Notes: generated by a model from the sequence alone, not told the origin. 64,000 bases of DNA from Devosia sp. Root635 (GCF_001427605.1 NZ_LMGZ01000019.1:62001-126000); one strand, 5' to 3'. Positions 8,501-15,913 are shown, counted from the first letter of the stretch. Numbers and translations are program-made.

Positions 8501-9244
8501 GGGGTGACCGCCAGCGAGCTTTACACCCAGGCGGTGTTCTCCCAGGAAGTCGCCGTCGAATATGGCGGCGTGACGGTTTCTGGGCTGCGTACGGCCGTTG
8601 CAATGGCTGGCCCTGACGGATGGGAAGTGAAGATCGCCGATGTGGTCAGGGCCACCGGCCTGGCCGTCGATGTTGAGGCCGGGACTTACACCCTGATCAA
8701 TTCGGACGGCCAGAGCATGTGGGCCGCCAAAGCCAACAAGTTCGCCTTCCTCAGCCCCGATGGCACTACGCTGCGCATGCCGGTCTATTTCGACGGCACC
8801 ACCCTGCATCTGACCGACACGGTGGTAAATGGCGACCTCGTGGTCACTGGCACCATTCGGACGGATCACCTGCAGATGGGCGCAGTGCTGGCGATGGTGA
8901 CCACGGGTAAGGGTCCGGTGGTTTCGTCTGGCGGCCAGCTGCAGGCGGCGTCGATCTACGTGGCCGAAGGCGTGGTGCGCGTCGACGTGAATTGCGTGCT
9001 CAACCGCCCCAGCGAGAACCCCTGGAACTACGGGTATCTGACCATCCGCATCCTAAGGAACGGCAGTCAGGTCGATTATCGCAGCATCTTTTTCGACGAC
9101 AACTTTGCCTACCCGATCGCCTTCACCTTTGCCGACTACCCGCCATCCGGACAGACACACACTTATTCGGTCGATGCCTATGGCGGCTCCTGGTCCATGC
9201 AGGATTGCGTGATCGGTCTCACCAATCACAAGAGGATCGGCTGA
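5567..9244 (+). CDS. Tail-tip host-specificity protein, fused gpI-gpJ type
   Basis: 1225 aa from ATG 5567, the first ATG after the NlpC stop; the frame is open further upstream but that part overlaps the NlpC gene. Residues 1-85 look like a beta-grasp domain, 93-143 are a Gly/Ala-rich hydrophobic stretch, and VPVLYGE at 175-181 follows: together these mirror lambda gpI. The rest is gpJ-like: a long beta-rich hub (roughly 200-800, including RAGRAQPVRIAGTLGFVRLQ), a fibronectin-like region near 800-900 and a DUF1983-like C-terminal fibre region with long helices and GTIRTDHLQMGAV. It should form the central tip fibre that contacts the receptor. A free gpI gene is absent, consistent with fusion. 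Confidence 0.85.
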   Translation: MTFHDPHLMAGGQIVLVTGPFGAPERQIALERPMTIAEAIAVNDLAFHLPTIAVMGGEPVMRGQWALRMVRPGETLAFVAVPGGGGGEGDISGKQILGLVAALALSIAAPMIGGALFGIGTIGASIASAAILAGGTMLLNALFAPPESTAESAAAADPIYSVTAASNQATPLDVVPVLYGELEFAPRYAARPYSEFAGNDQYLYQLFTVTAGKAAVKRIKIGETEAWNSTTGYSSSFSDLTFEIIQPGQSITLFPANVVTSAEVSGQNVPDPAAVLGPFVVNASGTTVDRLAVDFAFPGGLWTADKKGVAANSIALRAQYQQIDNVGAPIGGWNTLFAETISAATRTPQRMTRAADVAAARYQVRFLSDEAFDPDDGSAVNSVAWVGLRGYLTGFETPANTTLLAMRVRANEQLSQLSSSQIRVLAERHLPVWNGSTWVLQATRSIAWAAADILRNADYSLGLSDGQYDLAGLATLAATWSGRGDTFNAIFDRAWTAADALRAVLRAGRAQPVRIAGTLGFVRLQPRSIKRATFTQRNVIRGSFQHKLVLFDEEKPDSVIGRFIDAATWQPREVKAQLASVGGDAPQTIDWFGITDRAQVWRESVTEAAVNAYQREFVSFTADWEGKLLVRGDPILVQHPFVQGVQTASLEARSGDALTLDRDIDAVTGDIYVILRGKDGKEWGPCLADSIVGRVVTLNATDRAAVVSGMGSLASILPGARSERAHVLICDGEMRPFNGLVVSAVPQDSGKVEVLAVVDAPEIYLADQTETMPSPYLPPVTPPVIPLRPMIVGLYAALRSGVAGLELDAMWQPAPGATLGYVAEVSYDEENTWTPIYAGMGNRFSASVLPQPLVLRVAAVGGLQGPWVYREFDTADLPPGGGYIDVVAINDEFKKFVGILAGPGSLVERLDELRDRLARLANTGTAITTTHHKALGVAKAEFTEQLTIIANETEAAVDLTTLLLAQFGDNVAVAAQQIGVTASELYTQAVFSQEVAVEYGGVTVSGLRTAVAMAGPDGWEVKIADVVRATGLAVDVEAGTYTLINSDGQSMWAAKANKFAFLSPDGTTLRMPVYFDGTTLHLTDTVVNGDLVVTGTIRTDHLQMGAVLAMVTTGKGPVVSSGGQLQAASIYVAEGVVRVDVNCVLNRPSENPWNYGYLTIRILRNGSQVDYRSIFFDDNFAYPIAFTFADYPPSGQTHTYSVDAYGGSWSMQDCVIGLTNHKRIG

Positions 9245-9654
9245 TGCACGGCTATTCCATTTATCGGATTTCGACGGGTGAGATTGTGCCGGGCAGGAGC
9301 GGCTGGTGCTCCGAGTATCGTGACGTGGTGGCCCAGCCGATCAGCGAGGACGAGGCTTGCTTCGACCAGTTCCTGGAAGGGCGGGAGTTGTACATCGTGG
9401 GCCAGACTGCGACGCCACGCCCTGTTCTCCACGCCTCGGCCGAGGCCGTGGAGTTGGTAGCGGACGGCGTTGATAGCTTTGCCATTGAGCCAGTCCCGCC
9501 CGGTACCCGTGTGTCCTTTCGGGGCGAGTGGCACGTCATCGACGATGGCCTGCTGATCATCACAATCGCTGTGCCTGGTCCATACGACCTGGTGCTTGAG
9601 CCGCCATTCCCCTTCCAGCATCAGAACATCCGGATCAACGCCCATGCGCCTTGA
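9244..9654 (+). CDS. Phage protein following gpJ, unknown function
   Basis: 136 aa, ATG 9244 overlapping the gpJ stop. The protein begins MHGYSIYRISTGEIVPGRSG, a start often seen in short proteins between central fibre and side-fibre genes of alphaproteobacterial phages, and ends in a beta-rich, proline-containing domain (VPGPYDLVLEPPFPF). No catalytic motif or membrane segment is visible. Its position suggests a tail fibre connector or accessory protein; the family is not one I can name. The stop is 11 bases inside the next gene. Confidence 0.65.
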   Translation: MHGYSIYRISTGEIVPGRSGWCSEYRDVVAQPISEDEACFDQFLEGRELYIVGQTATPRPVLHASAEAVELVADGVDSFAIEPVPPGTRVSFRGEWHVIDDGLLIITIAVPGPYDLVLEPPFPFQHQNIRINAHAP

Positions 9655-9874
9655 GGTCCTAGTGACGCCCGCCATGGTCAAGGCTGAAGCTCGTCGCCGC
9701 ATCGAGGAGGCGTTTCCGCTTTGGCGCCAGGCCAACATACTGCGCGAGGGTGGTCCGGCCGTCGCCGGTATGGGCGAGTTCATCGACGCCATTCGAACCA
9801 GGTCGGACGAGATCGAGACCCTTCACCCCATCCCCGCCGATTACTCGGCCGAACACTATTGGACCCTCCCATGA
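9644..9874 (+). CDS. Small tail-fibre-region protein, possible fibre assembly factor
   Basis: 76 aa from ATG 9644, inside the end of the previous gene in another frame; its TGA overlaps the fibre start at 9871. It is mainly helical (VTPAMVKAEARRRIEEAFPL, then MGEFIDAIRTRSDEIETLHP). This resembles the helical C-terminal parts of tail fibre assembly chaperones, which pack against a growing side (RRIEEAFPLWRQANI) and are encoded next to the fibre they help to trimerise. The role is inferred from position and helix pattern. Confidence 0.6.
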   Translation: MRLEVLVTPAMVKAEARRRIEEAFPLWRQANILREGGPAVAGMGEFIDAIRTRSDEIETLHPIPADYSAEHYWTLP

Positions 9875-11820
9875 GCGGACGCCTTTTCTCGACCGGCACC
9901 GTATCGGTGACCAATGGCAGCAAGATCGTCACACTGGCCGGCGCCACCGTGGCAGAGTTCAATATGCGCGATGGCGACGATCTTCAGGTGCTGGGTCTGG
10001 GCTCGCGTATTGCGATCGCCCAACTTCTTCCCGACACAAACCAGTTTGAGCTGCTGCACAACTTCGACGGGGCCACAGGTGCGGCACTAGCTTACACGAT
10101 CTACCGCAATCCCGCCGGATGGGGTTCCCAAGAGCTACTCGCCAGCCAGGTCGCGGACAACGTTCGCCTGCTTTCAGATGGCATTCCGATCGCCCAGGAC
10201 GATCTCGATGCCATTGCGCAGGCTCGTGAAGAAACCGAGGATTTGGCCCTGCAGGCGTCGGGCTCGGCCGGCACCGCCACCAGCCAGGCCGGCATCGCTA
10301 CCACGAAGGCGGGAGAGGCCGTCACCGTTCTGGATGAGGTAGAGACCCTGCGCGATGATGTGGCGGCGCGGGCTGCGCTCATTACATCGACCAGTCCTGG
10401 ATCGGTTGTGGGTGCGGCGACCGGCGCAGAAATGATCGCCGGCGCGATCAATGACAAGGTGGCCACCCCGGTAAATACCAAGGTCGCCCTCGAAGCCAGG
10501 TTCGGTCCGACCGGCACCCAGATTGGCGCCTCAGAGGTTCGTTATCTCAGCGGCCACAAGGTGATCGGCGGCTTTTTGGATAACAATGGCCGCATGCCCC
10601 TCGCGATTACGGAAGAGGGCCTGATCCTCGGAAAGCTGGGGGTAGCGATCGGAGTGGCCAACGGCTTGTCGTTCAACCGAGACCCTGTGACCGGCCTTTA
10701 CGAGATTTCGCTGGGGACAGAGGCCAACATGCTGCCCGTGGGCGGCAATGGCGACACTTTCGACACTCGGTCTCCGCGGTATTTTGACAGCAAAGAGGTG
10801 CTGTGGGCCCTGGAAGCCTCGAACGGTAGATGCCCGATCGTCGTGACTATCGACGGCCAAGTTTACCTCGCTAAGTCCAATGTGCAGGCGAATACCGACG
10901 CCATCGAAGCGGAGCTTGCGGTGCTGACCGAGCGCTTCGAGGCAATCGTGCCAACGGCGGAAATTGCCTGCTACGGGGACAGTCTCACCGCTGGCAGCTA
11001 CCCCAGTCGGCTTGCCACCGTCCTTGATCGAAGTGTTTACAACCGCGGCATTGGTGGGCAGACCGCAAAGCAAATTGCCTCTCGTCAGGGAGGGTGGGTG
11101 CGGCTACTGACCGTGGAGAATGATGAGATCATCGAGGGCAGCAACCCTGTGACGGCGTTTGAGGGCGTGGCCATCAGCGCCGGCACTCGCAGCAGCGACC
11201 CACTTTCCACGGCGTCGAACAACACCGTCTACACCTTGCGAGGCACCCTGGCCGGTGTCCCAGGCGTCCTTAGCCGTGGCGCCTCTGGCGGCCCTCCTTC
11301 CACCGTCGAGACCTACGTCTTTGCTCCCGACGCGGGTCAGGTCTTGCCAGTCCGTTGCCCTCCCCAAGCCGCCTTTATCGTCGATCCCGAGGGCGACGAT
11401 CGGCGGGTGAACATTTTCTGGCCTGGGCGCAACGACACCTGGGCCGACACCAATATCCAGCTGTCGGTGGACTGGATGGTTTCCCGCCTGGCAACAGGAG
11501 AGAAGCGCTTCGTCATCATGAGTGTGCTCAATGGCGAGTACGCGACCGAGGATGTGGGCGGCGCCCGCTATAACCAGATCATCGCCATCAACACCGCCGT
11601 CCAGTCGAAATACCCCGCGAACTACCTGGACATTCGCCGGTACCTAATCGACCACGGGCTCGCCACCCTTGGCATTACCCCGACCGCACAGGACCTGCTC
11701 GACGTCGAGCGGGACATCGTTCCGGTCTCACTCCGGGTGGACGGCATTCACCTCACCGGCGATGCCCTGCAGCTTGTTGCCGAGCAGCTTGCCGACTTCA
11801 TCATAGCAAAGGGCTGGTAA
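9871..11820 (+). CDS. Tail fibre with C-terminal SGNH (GDSL-like) esterase domain
   Basis: 649 aa. The N-terminal third is beta-rich and then coiled (residues about 110-190), as in trimeric fibres that dock to the tail. From about residue 360 it carries an SGNH hydrolase domain: block I GDSLTAG with nucleophile Ser371, a GRND motif with Asn521, and a block V DGIHL with Asp624 and His627. SGNH domains on phage fibres remove O-acetyl groups from capsule, LPS or exopolysaccharide, which would let the phage penetrate or recognise a decorated surface. Start ATG 9871 overlaps the previous stop; the stop overlaps the adhesin start. The fold is clear from motifs; the substrate is unknown. Confidence 0.88.
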   Translation: MSGRLFSTGTVSVTNGSKIVTLAGATVAEFNMRDGDDLQVLGLGSRIAIAQLLPDTNQFELLHNFDGATGAALAYTIYRNPAGWGSQELLASQVADNVRLLSDGIPIAQDDLDAIAQAREETEDLALQASGSAGTATSQAGIATTKAGEAVTVLDEVETLRDDVAARAALITSTSPGSVVGAATGAEMIAGAINDKVATPVNTKVALEARFGPTGTQIGASEVRYLSGHKVIGGFLDNNGRMPLAITEEGLILGKLGVAIGVANGLSFNRDPVTGLYEISLGTEANMLPVGGNGDTFDTRSPRYFDSKEVLWALEASNGRCPIVVTIDGQVYLAKSNVQANTDAIEAELAVLTERFEAIVPTAEIACYGDSLTAGSYPSRLATVLDRSVYNRGIGGQTAKQIASRQGGWVRLLTVENDEIIEGSNPVTAFEGVAISAGTRSSDPLSTASNNTVYTLRGTLAGVPGVLSRGASGGPPSTVETYVFAPDAGQVLPVRCPPQAAFIVDPEGDDRRVNIFWPGRNDTWADTNIQLSVDWMVSRLATGEKRFVIMSVLNGEYATEDVGGARYNQIIAINTAVQSKYPANYLDIRRYLIDHGLATLGITPTAQDLLDVERDIVPVSLRVDGIHLTGDALQLVAEQLADFIIAKGW

Positions 11821-12629
11821 TGAGCTTCATCGCAAAACTTTCGCAGGCGGTTACGGATGTGACTATCCCGTCCACGACGTTGGACCCTGTTGTGAATGCG
11901 GGGACGTCCTGGCTGTTCGACTTCACCAACCCGTATTGCAATACCAACCCCGCTGGAAACCTTGCCGCGGGAAGCACCTTCAGAAACTTGGTCGAGGGGG
12001 CCGCAGATGCCGTCGTGGTGCGGCCAGCAGGCACAACGGCTATCGAGAACCTCGCCGCGCTCGCCGGGCTGCGCTGGAACGCGAGCAGTGCATTTACAAA
12101 CATAGATCAGGTCGATTTGGGGTCTGGCTACTCCTTCGCGCCCTCGACGCCGTTCGTCATTGGCGTATGGCTCAAGCAGGCAGCAGATGGAAACACCGCG
12201 GCCTACCAGCCCGTGGCCAGGCGCACCCTAACCAACGCAAATGCTTCTCAGTGGATCATCGATAGCGGCGCTAGTGGCAACAATCATCGCGGCAACGTGG
12301 GCAATTTGGAGGGCACGTCATCCACCGGTCCCAGCCCATCGGCAGTCCAAAATCTGTTGGCACGAGACGTGGTTCACCACGTGGCCTTCTCATATCAGCC
12401 AGGAGCAAACGGCGTCCGGCTGTGGCACAACGGCGCTGAGGTCAGCCCAATTGGTCCGATAACCGGGCCTGCCGAGCTGCGAGCTGAGGCTGCGACCCAC
12501 ATTCTGCTCGCATTGGCGGGCAAGGGCAGCATTTACCGGTTCTGGTCGGAACGGTACGCCCTCGCAGACCGGACAGCCGCGCAGGCCGTGGCCCAGGAGT
12601 GGTCGCTCAACACCGGGCGGTTTGTCTAG
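11820..12629 (+). CDS. Phage adhesin with LamG/concanavalin-like fold
   Basis: 269 aa, TAATG overlap with the fibre gene. After a short helical start it reads as one beta-sandwich domain: motifs PFVIGVWLKQ, HHVAFSYQPGANGVRLWHNG and a C-terminal SIYRFWSERYALADRTAAQ match the LamG/concanavalin-like pattern in which a carbohydrate-binding sandwich ends with a surface helix. Paired with the SGNH fibre, it is a good candidate for receptor binding. The stop TAG overlaps, base for base (CTAG), the stop of the reverse-strand gene that follows. Confidence 0.7.
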   Translation: MSFIAKLSQAVTDVTIPSTTLDPVVNAGTSWLFDFTNPYCNTNPAGNLAAGSTFRNLVEGAADAVVVRPAGTTAIENLAALAGLRWNASSAFTNIDQVDLGSGYSFAPSTPFVIGVWLKQAADGNTAAYQPVARRTLTNANASQWIIDSGASGNNHRGNVGNLEGTSSTGPSPSAVQNLLARDVVHHVAFSYQPGANGVRLWHNGAEVSPIGPITGPAELRAEAATHILLALAGKGSIYRFWSERYALADRTAAQAVAQEWSLNTGRFV

Positions 12630-13750
12630 GACAGAGCTCTTAGTTTTTGAAGGTCGGCCTGCAAGGGTCTTATAGCCGGAAGGCTGCCGAGGGCGGCCAT
12701 GCTGATGAGAGTGCCGCCATCGAGGGCGATCATGTAGCTAAAGTTCACCGCGTTCTTTTGCAGCTCTTCGAGAATTGCAGGCTGGTTCTCGAGGAGAATG
12801 CCCGTGTGGGCTGCAATAGCGACGGAGAACATCAACCCCGGCCCCATCCGGTTTACCTTCGCGTACCGAACCCCCTCCGCGCCAAGCTTCACCGATCGGA
12901 TCTTAAAGGTGAAGACCGTCGCCCAGTGGGCCAGATAGCCCATGTCAAACCAGTCCAGTTCGGAGAAGGTGTCGGTGGGCCCCTCCGGATCTAGGCGCAT
13001 GCCAATCATCGAACGGCGCACGAACTCATAGGTGGAAACCTTTCGCCCCGTCGAGAGGGTCCAAGGTTTTGGCTCGTCCAGTCCGTCAATGATCAAGTTG
13101 TAGTTCAAGTCAGCCAGCGAGCGCCGGCCGTCCAATGCGGACACAAGCGCAGCACCAGGCAGCGTTCCAGGGCAGTCGATCAAGAAATTCGCCATAAAAG
13201 CGAGTTCCCGCGGGCCACCACCAAGTGCAGCCAAGTGACCAAGGACCTCCCCGGTTATCGTGATGACCCCGGCGACCTTTGGTTCCGCAATGATGTCGCG
13301 TGGATGCGTGGCGCAGGCGGCATGAGGTCCATCAACGACACTTACCACCAGCAGATCCTCGATGTCGCCGTAGGCAATATCGAAAAGCCGGTGGTCATTG
13401 GCGCCCTTGATAGACCTGCGGTGCCATTCGCTAATTCGGTCGCGAGCTTGAGCTAGGTTGTGTTCGACAGCACCCTCGAAGCTCTCGCGACCGCGATACA
13501 TTTGAAACCAGATCAGCACCCTGCCGACACGCAGGAGCATGTCAGCCGGCTCTTTGCCGTCGCTCCACTGGTTGGGATGAAACAACTCGCTCATGCCCAC
13601 TGAGCTCTTTACGAAAGAGGCGATGAGTTTCTCTTGCTCAGAGCGCGGCAGGCCAATCCTCTTCCGGCGTCCTGTCTTCGGCAAATCTAGTTCCACCCGA
13701 TAAGGCCGGCCCGCCACGCGGATTGTGGGGCGGCACGACGGCAACTGCAA
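12626..13750 (-). CDS. Reverse-strand prophage gene of unknown function (moron candidate)
   Basis: 374 aa if started at TTG 13750 (GGTGG lies 4 bases upstream); an ATG at 13594 would give 322 aa, and the intervening 52 residues look coding. The gene is opposite to all neighbouring late genes, wedged between adhesin and lysis genes, a usual place for morons expressed from the lysogen. Base composition looks less GC-rich than its neighbours. The protein appears soluble with mixed alpha/beta character; notable stretches are LFDIAYGDIEDLLVVSVVDG near residue 125 and the late helix GILLENQPAILEELQKNAV. I recognise no family and no catalytic motif. Lysogenic conversion or anti-phage defence is a guess from position. 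Confidence 0.75.
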   Translation of the reverse strand: MQLPSCRPTIRVAGRPYRVELDLPKTGRRKRIGLPRSEQEKLIASFVKSSVGMSELFHPNQWSDGKEPADMLLRVGRVLIWFQMYRGRESFEGAVEHNLAQARDRISEWHRRSIKGANDHRLFDIAYGDIEDLLVVSVVDGPHAACATHPRDIIAEPKVAGVITITGEVLGHLAALGGGPRELAFMANFLIDCPGTLPGAALVSALDGRRSLADLNYNLIIDGLDEPKPWTLSTGRKVSTYEFVRRSMIGMRLDPEGPTDTFSELDWFDMGYLAHWATVFTFKIRSVKLGAEGVRYAKVNRMGPGLMFSVAIAAHTGILLENQPAILEELQKNAVNFSYMIALDGGTLISMAALGSLPAIRPLQADLQKLRALS

Positions 13751-13777
13751 CTAACCACCAACAACGGAGCCTTCCTA

Positions 13778-13999
13778 ATGAAACTGACCGCCAATTGGCG
13801 GGCAGTGCTGCTGCGCGCGTGGAGCGTGCGGCTGATGCTGCTTGCCGCCCTGCTATCCGGCCTCGAGGTGGCGCTGCCCCTCATGCACGGGTTCTTCCCC
13901 CTCGATCCCGGTGTTTTCGCCCTGCTGTCGTTTGCCGCGACGGCCGGCGCCGTGGTTGCCCGCTTCATCGTTCAGAAAGGACTGACCAATGGCTCGTAG
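13778..13999 (+). CDS. Small membrane protein, holin-like
   Basis: 73 aa with two hydrophobic segments (about residues 16-36 and 43-65) separated by a short turn, and a basic N-terminus MKLTANWRAVLLRAWSVR. Proteins of this kind (DUF7940-like) sit directly before the endolysin in rhizobial and related phages and are taken to be holins or holin partners. ATG 13778 has GGAG 9 bases upstream. The end overlaps the endolysin start by 11 bases. The holin role is inferred from membrane pattern and position. Confidence 0.75.
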   Translation: MKLTANWRAVLLRAWSVRLMLLAALLSGLEVALPLMHGFFPLDPGVFALLSFAATAGAVVARFIVQKGLTNGS

Positions 14000-14462
14000 C
14001 CGCCTCAAGACTGCCGGCGCCCTCATGGCCGCCGCGATCGCCCTCGTTGGGTCGTGGGAGGGCCTGCGCACCGTTGCCTATCCCGACCGACTGGCCAATG
14101 GCATTCCCACGGTCTGCTTTGGCGAAACGCGCGGGGTGAAGCTGGGCGATAGCTACACGGTCGAGCAATGCCAGGTGATGCTGGGGCAGGGGCTGGTCGA
14201 CTTCGAGGCCGGCATGCGCCGGTGCCTGGTGGCTCCGGACAGCATCCCCGATCAGCCCTACGTCGCCTTCCTGTCGCTGTCCTATAACATTGGCACGGGT
14301 GCATTCTGCCGCTCGACCGTCGCCCGCAAGGCCAATGCCGGCGACATTCGCGGCGCGTGCAACGCCATTCCGATGTGGAACCGGGCGGGTGGCAAGGTTT
14401 TGCCCGGCTTGATTAATCGCCGGGCTGATGAGCGGCGCCTGTGCCTCGAAGGGGTGAGGTGA
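13989..14462 (+). CDS. Endolysin, GH24 lysozyme family, SAR-type
   Basis: 157 aa. The motif WEGLRTVAYPD supplies catalytic Glu24 and Asp33, followed by IPTVCFGET, the usual third motif of phage GH24 lysozymes; a later FLSLSYNIGTGAFC segment and the C-terminal NRRADERRLC are also family marks. It cuts the MurNAc-GlcNAc bond of peptidoglycan. The N-terminal weakly hydrophobic, Ala/Gly-rich segment (residues 8-22) directly before Glu24 looks like a signal-anchor-release element, which would export the enzyme by the host Sec system and keep it inactive until membrane depolarisation. Stop TGA overlaps the next ATG. Confidence 0.92.
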   Translation: MARSRLKTAGALMAAAIALVGSWEGLRTVAYPDRLANGIPTVCFGETRGVKLGDSYTVEQCQVMLGQGLVDFEAGMRRCLVAPDSIPDQPYVAFLSLSYNIGTGAFCRSTVARKANAGDIRGACNAIPMWNRAGGKVLPGLINRRADERRLCLEGVR

Positions 14463-14767
14463 TGGAGAAGCGCACAGATCCTCTGCCCGCCATCTTCGTG
14501 CCGTATGCCGAATTTTTCGATGAAGACATGGGCGCGAAGGTGCCGGGCTCCATCAGCGTCAGCGACGAAGACGGCCGGTGGCTCTATGGCTGCCCATGCG
14601 GCTGCGGCACGGCCGGCGCGTTGCGGGTGGCTGCTGGCGAGAAGCCTGCCCAGTCGCCGTCCTGGCTGTGGAATGGCTCGACTGAAAAGCCGACGCTGAC
14701 ACCATCGGTCCACCATGTCGGCCATTGGCACGGCTGGCTGACCGAAGGGGTGTGGCTATCATGCTGA
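14462..14767 (+). CDS. DUF6527-type phage protein
   Basis: 101 aa from ATG 14462, overlapping the endolysin stop. The centre holds a cysteine cluster GCPCGCG and then NGSTEKPTLTPSV and HWHGWLTEGVW, the pattern of DUF6527, a family of small phage proteins often found in lysis regions. The Cys and His residues suggest metal binding, probably zinc. No signal peptide or membrane segment. Its biochemical role is not known to me. It overlaps the spanin start by 7 bases. Confidence 0.75.
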   Translation: MEKRTDPLPAIFVPYAEFFDEDMGAKVPGSISVSDEDGRWLYGCPCGCGTAGALRVAAGEKPAQSPSWLWNGSTEKPTLTPSVHHVGHWHGWLTEGVWLSC

Positions 14768-15162
14768 ACCCCACCGGCCTGGGCCTCATCGCCGCGGCGC
14801 TGTCCGCCAGTCTCGTCGCCGGCTCGGCCGGCTGGTTCGGACGCGGCCTCATCTTCGATAATTTCGAGCGGCCGGCCATAATCGAAGCCGCCACCGACAA
14901 AGCAAATGACGCGGCCACGATCCGCGTCATGGACGCTGCCAACCGAGCCGAGGCTGCTGAGCGTGCACGCATGCAGCGCGCCAGTGCCGAAGCCCTTCGC
15001 ATCTACAAGGAAGCCCTTGCCACCAGCGAGCGGGCCACCGTGGAAGCTCAAACCCGTCTTGACCAGGAGATTGCCGCCTATGAAGCCGAACTTGCTGCTG
15101 CAGGCCTCTCTCGCACTGTCACTCGCCGTGATCTTGAGTGGGTGCGGGGCAACGTCCCGTAA
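14761..15162 (+). CDS. i-spanin, Rz-like
   Basis: 133 aa from ATG 14761. One N-terminal transmembrane helix (about residues 7-27) is followed by a long charged coiled coil rich in Ala, Glu and Arg (about 40-120), the topology of Rz proteins anchored in the inner membrane. Together with the lipoprotein encoded in another frame inside its 3' end it should span the periplasm and fuse the two membranes in the last step of lysis. The family varies in sequence, so the call rests on topology and on the nested partner. Confidence 0.85.
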   Translation: MLNPTGLGLIAAALSASLVAGSAGWFGRGLIFDNFERPAIIEAATDKANDAATIRVMDAANRAEAAERARMQRASAEALRIYKEALATSERATVEAQTRLDQEIAAYEAELAAAGLSRTVTRRDLEWVRGNVP

Positions 15163-15394
15163 CGCCCAGATCGCGGCGGGAGAGCGGATCGGTCAGGCTG
15201 TTGCCAAGCCTGACCTGGAGCGTCAACCGGATGAGTGTGGCAAGAGATTTCCAATGCTCGATGTGCCCGTAGGTCAGGAGCTGACGACGGTGTGGAAGCG
15301 CTACGAAGTTTATGTGGAGGGTCCGATCAACGATCGCATCACCCGCTGCTTTGAGTTCAACGAAAACCAGATCAACGGCCTTAGCGGCCGGTGA
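15080..15394 (+). CDS. o-spanin lipoprotein, Rz1-like, overlapping Rz
   Basis: 104 aa starting at ATG 15080 within the last 83 bases of the Rz gene, in another frame. The N-terminus MKPNLLLQASLALSLAVILS ends in a lipobox LSGC with Cys22, so the mature protein would be lipidated and placed in the outer membrane. The remaining approximately 82 residues are soluble, longer than many Rz1 proteins, with two further Cys. The overlap with an i-spanin gene is the best evidence for function. Confidence 0.85.
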   Translation: MKPNLLLQASLALSLAVILSGCGATSRNAQIAAGERIGQAVAKPDLERQPDECGKRFPMLDVPVGQELTTVWKRYEVYVEGPINDRITRCFEFNENQINGLSGR

Positions 15395-15449
15395 CAGCAG
15401 CGGCGGGAGCGTCACCGCCTGACCTTTACCCTGTTTGATCAGAGCGCAG

Positions 15450-15905
15450 ATGTCGCCCCCACCACAAAGCACCGCCTATCTGCTTGGCCAACTCATCGAG
15501 GGCGTGGCCGGTCTTCGCCGCGACATTACCGAGCTGCGCGAGGATTTCGACGAAGAGAAGGGCCATGACCGGGATGCCCGAAGGGACATGCATCGCAAGA
15601 TCGATGAGCTCACAGACAGGGTGGGCAAGGTCGAAGGCAAGATCGAGATCGCCGGACAGGTGACAGCCCAGACCCGCGACCGGATCGACGACGTCAGCGC
15701 TGACGTAACCGAGCGACTGGATGGCTTTGACAAAACGCTGACCGTCGATGTCACGCCAACCGTCGAAGAGTTCAAGCGCATGAAGATGATCGGCATGTCG
15801 GTTGTCGGGGTCGTTGCGCTTGGCGGCACTGCCTTCGGGGCGTCACTCATCTGGTGGGGCGAGCAGGTTGTCGCCACCATCAGGTCTTTGCTCCGCATCC
15901 CGTAA
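15450..15905 (+). CDS. DUF1515-type membrane protein of prophage
   Basis: 151 aa from ATG 15450 (a TTG at 15435 is also in frame). The N-terminal two thirds form a long charged coiled coil (LRRDITELREDFDEEK onwards, with a heptad pattern to residue about 105), followed by DVTPTVEEFKRMKMIG and one C-terminal transmembrane helix (about 118-140). This is the DUF1515 arrangement known from rhizobial prophages. Position behind the spanins suggests a lysis or superinfection role, but none is established. It ends 8 bases before the convergent gene at 15914. Confidence 0.8.
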   Translation: MSPPPQSTAYLLGQLIEGVAGLRRDITELREDFDEEKGHDRDARRDMHRKIDELTDRVGKVEGKIEIAGQVTAQTRDRIDDVSADVTERLDGFDKTLTVDVTPTVEEFKRMKMIGMSVVGVVALGGTAFGASLIWWGEQVVATIRSLLRIP

Positions 15906-15913
15906 TCGCTTAG

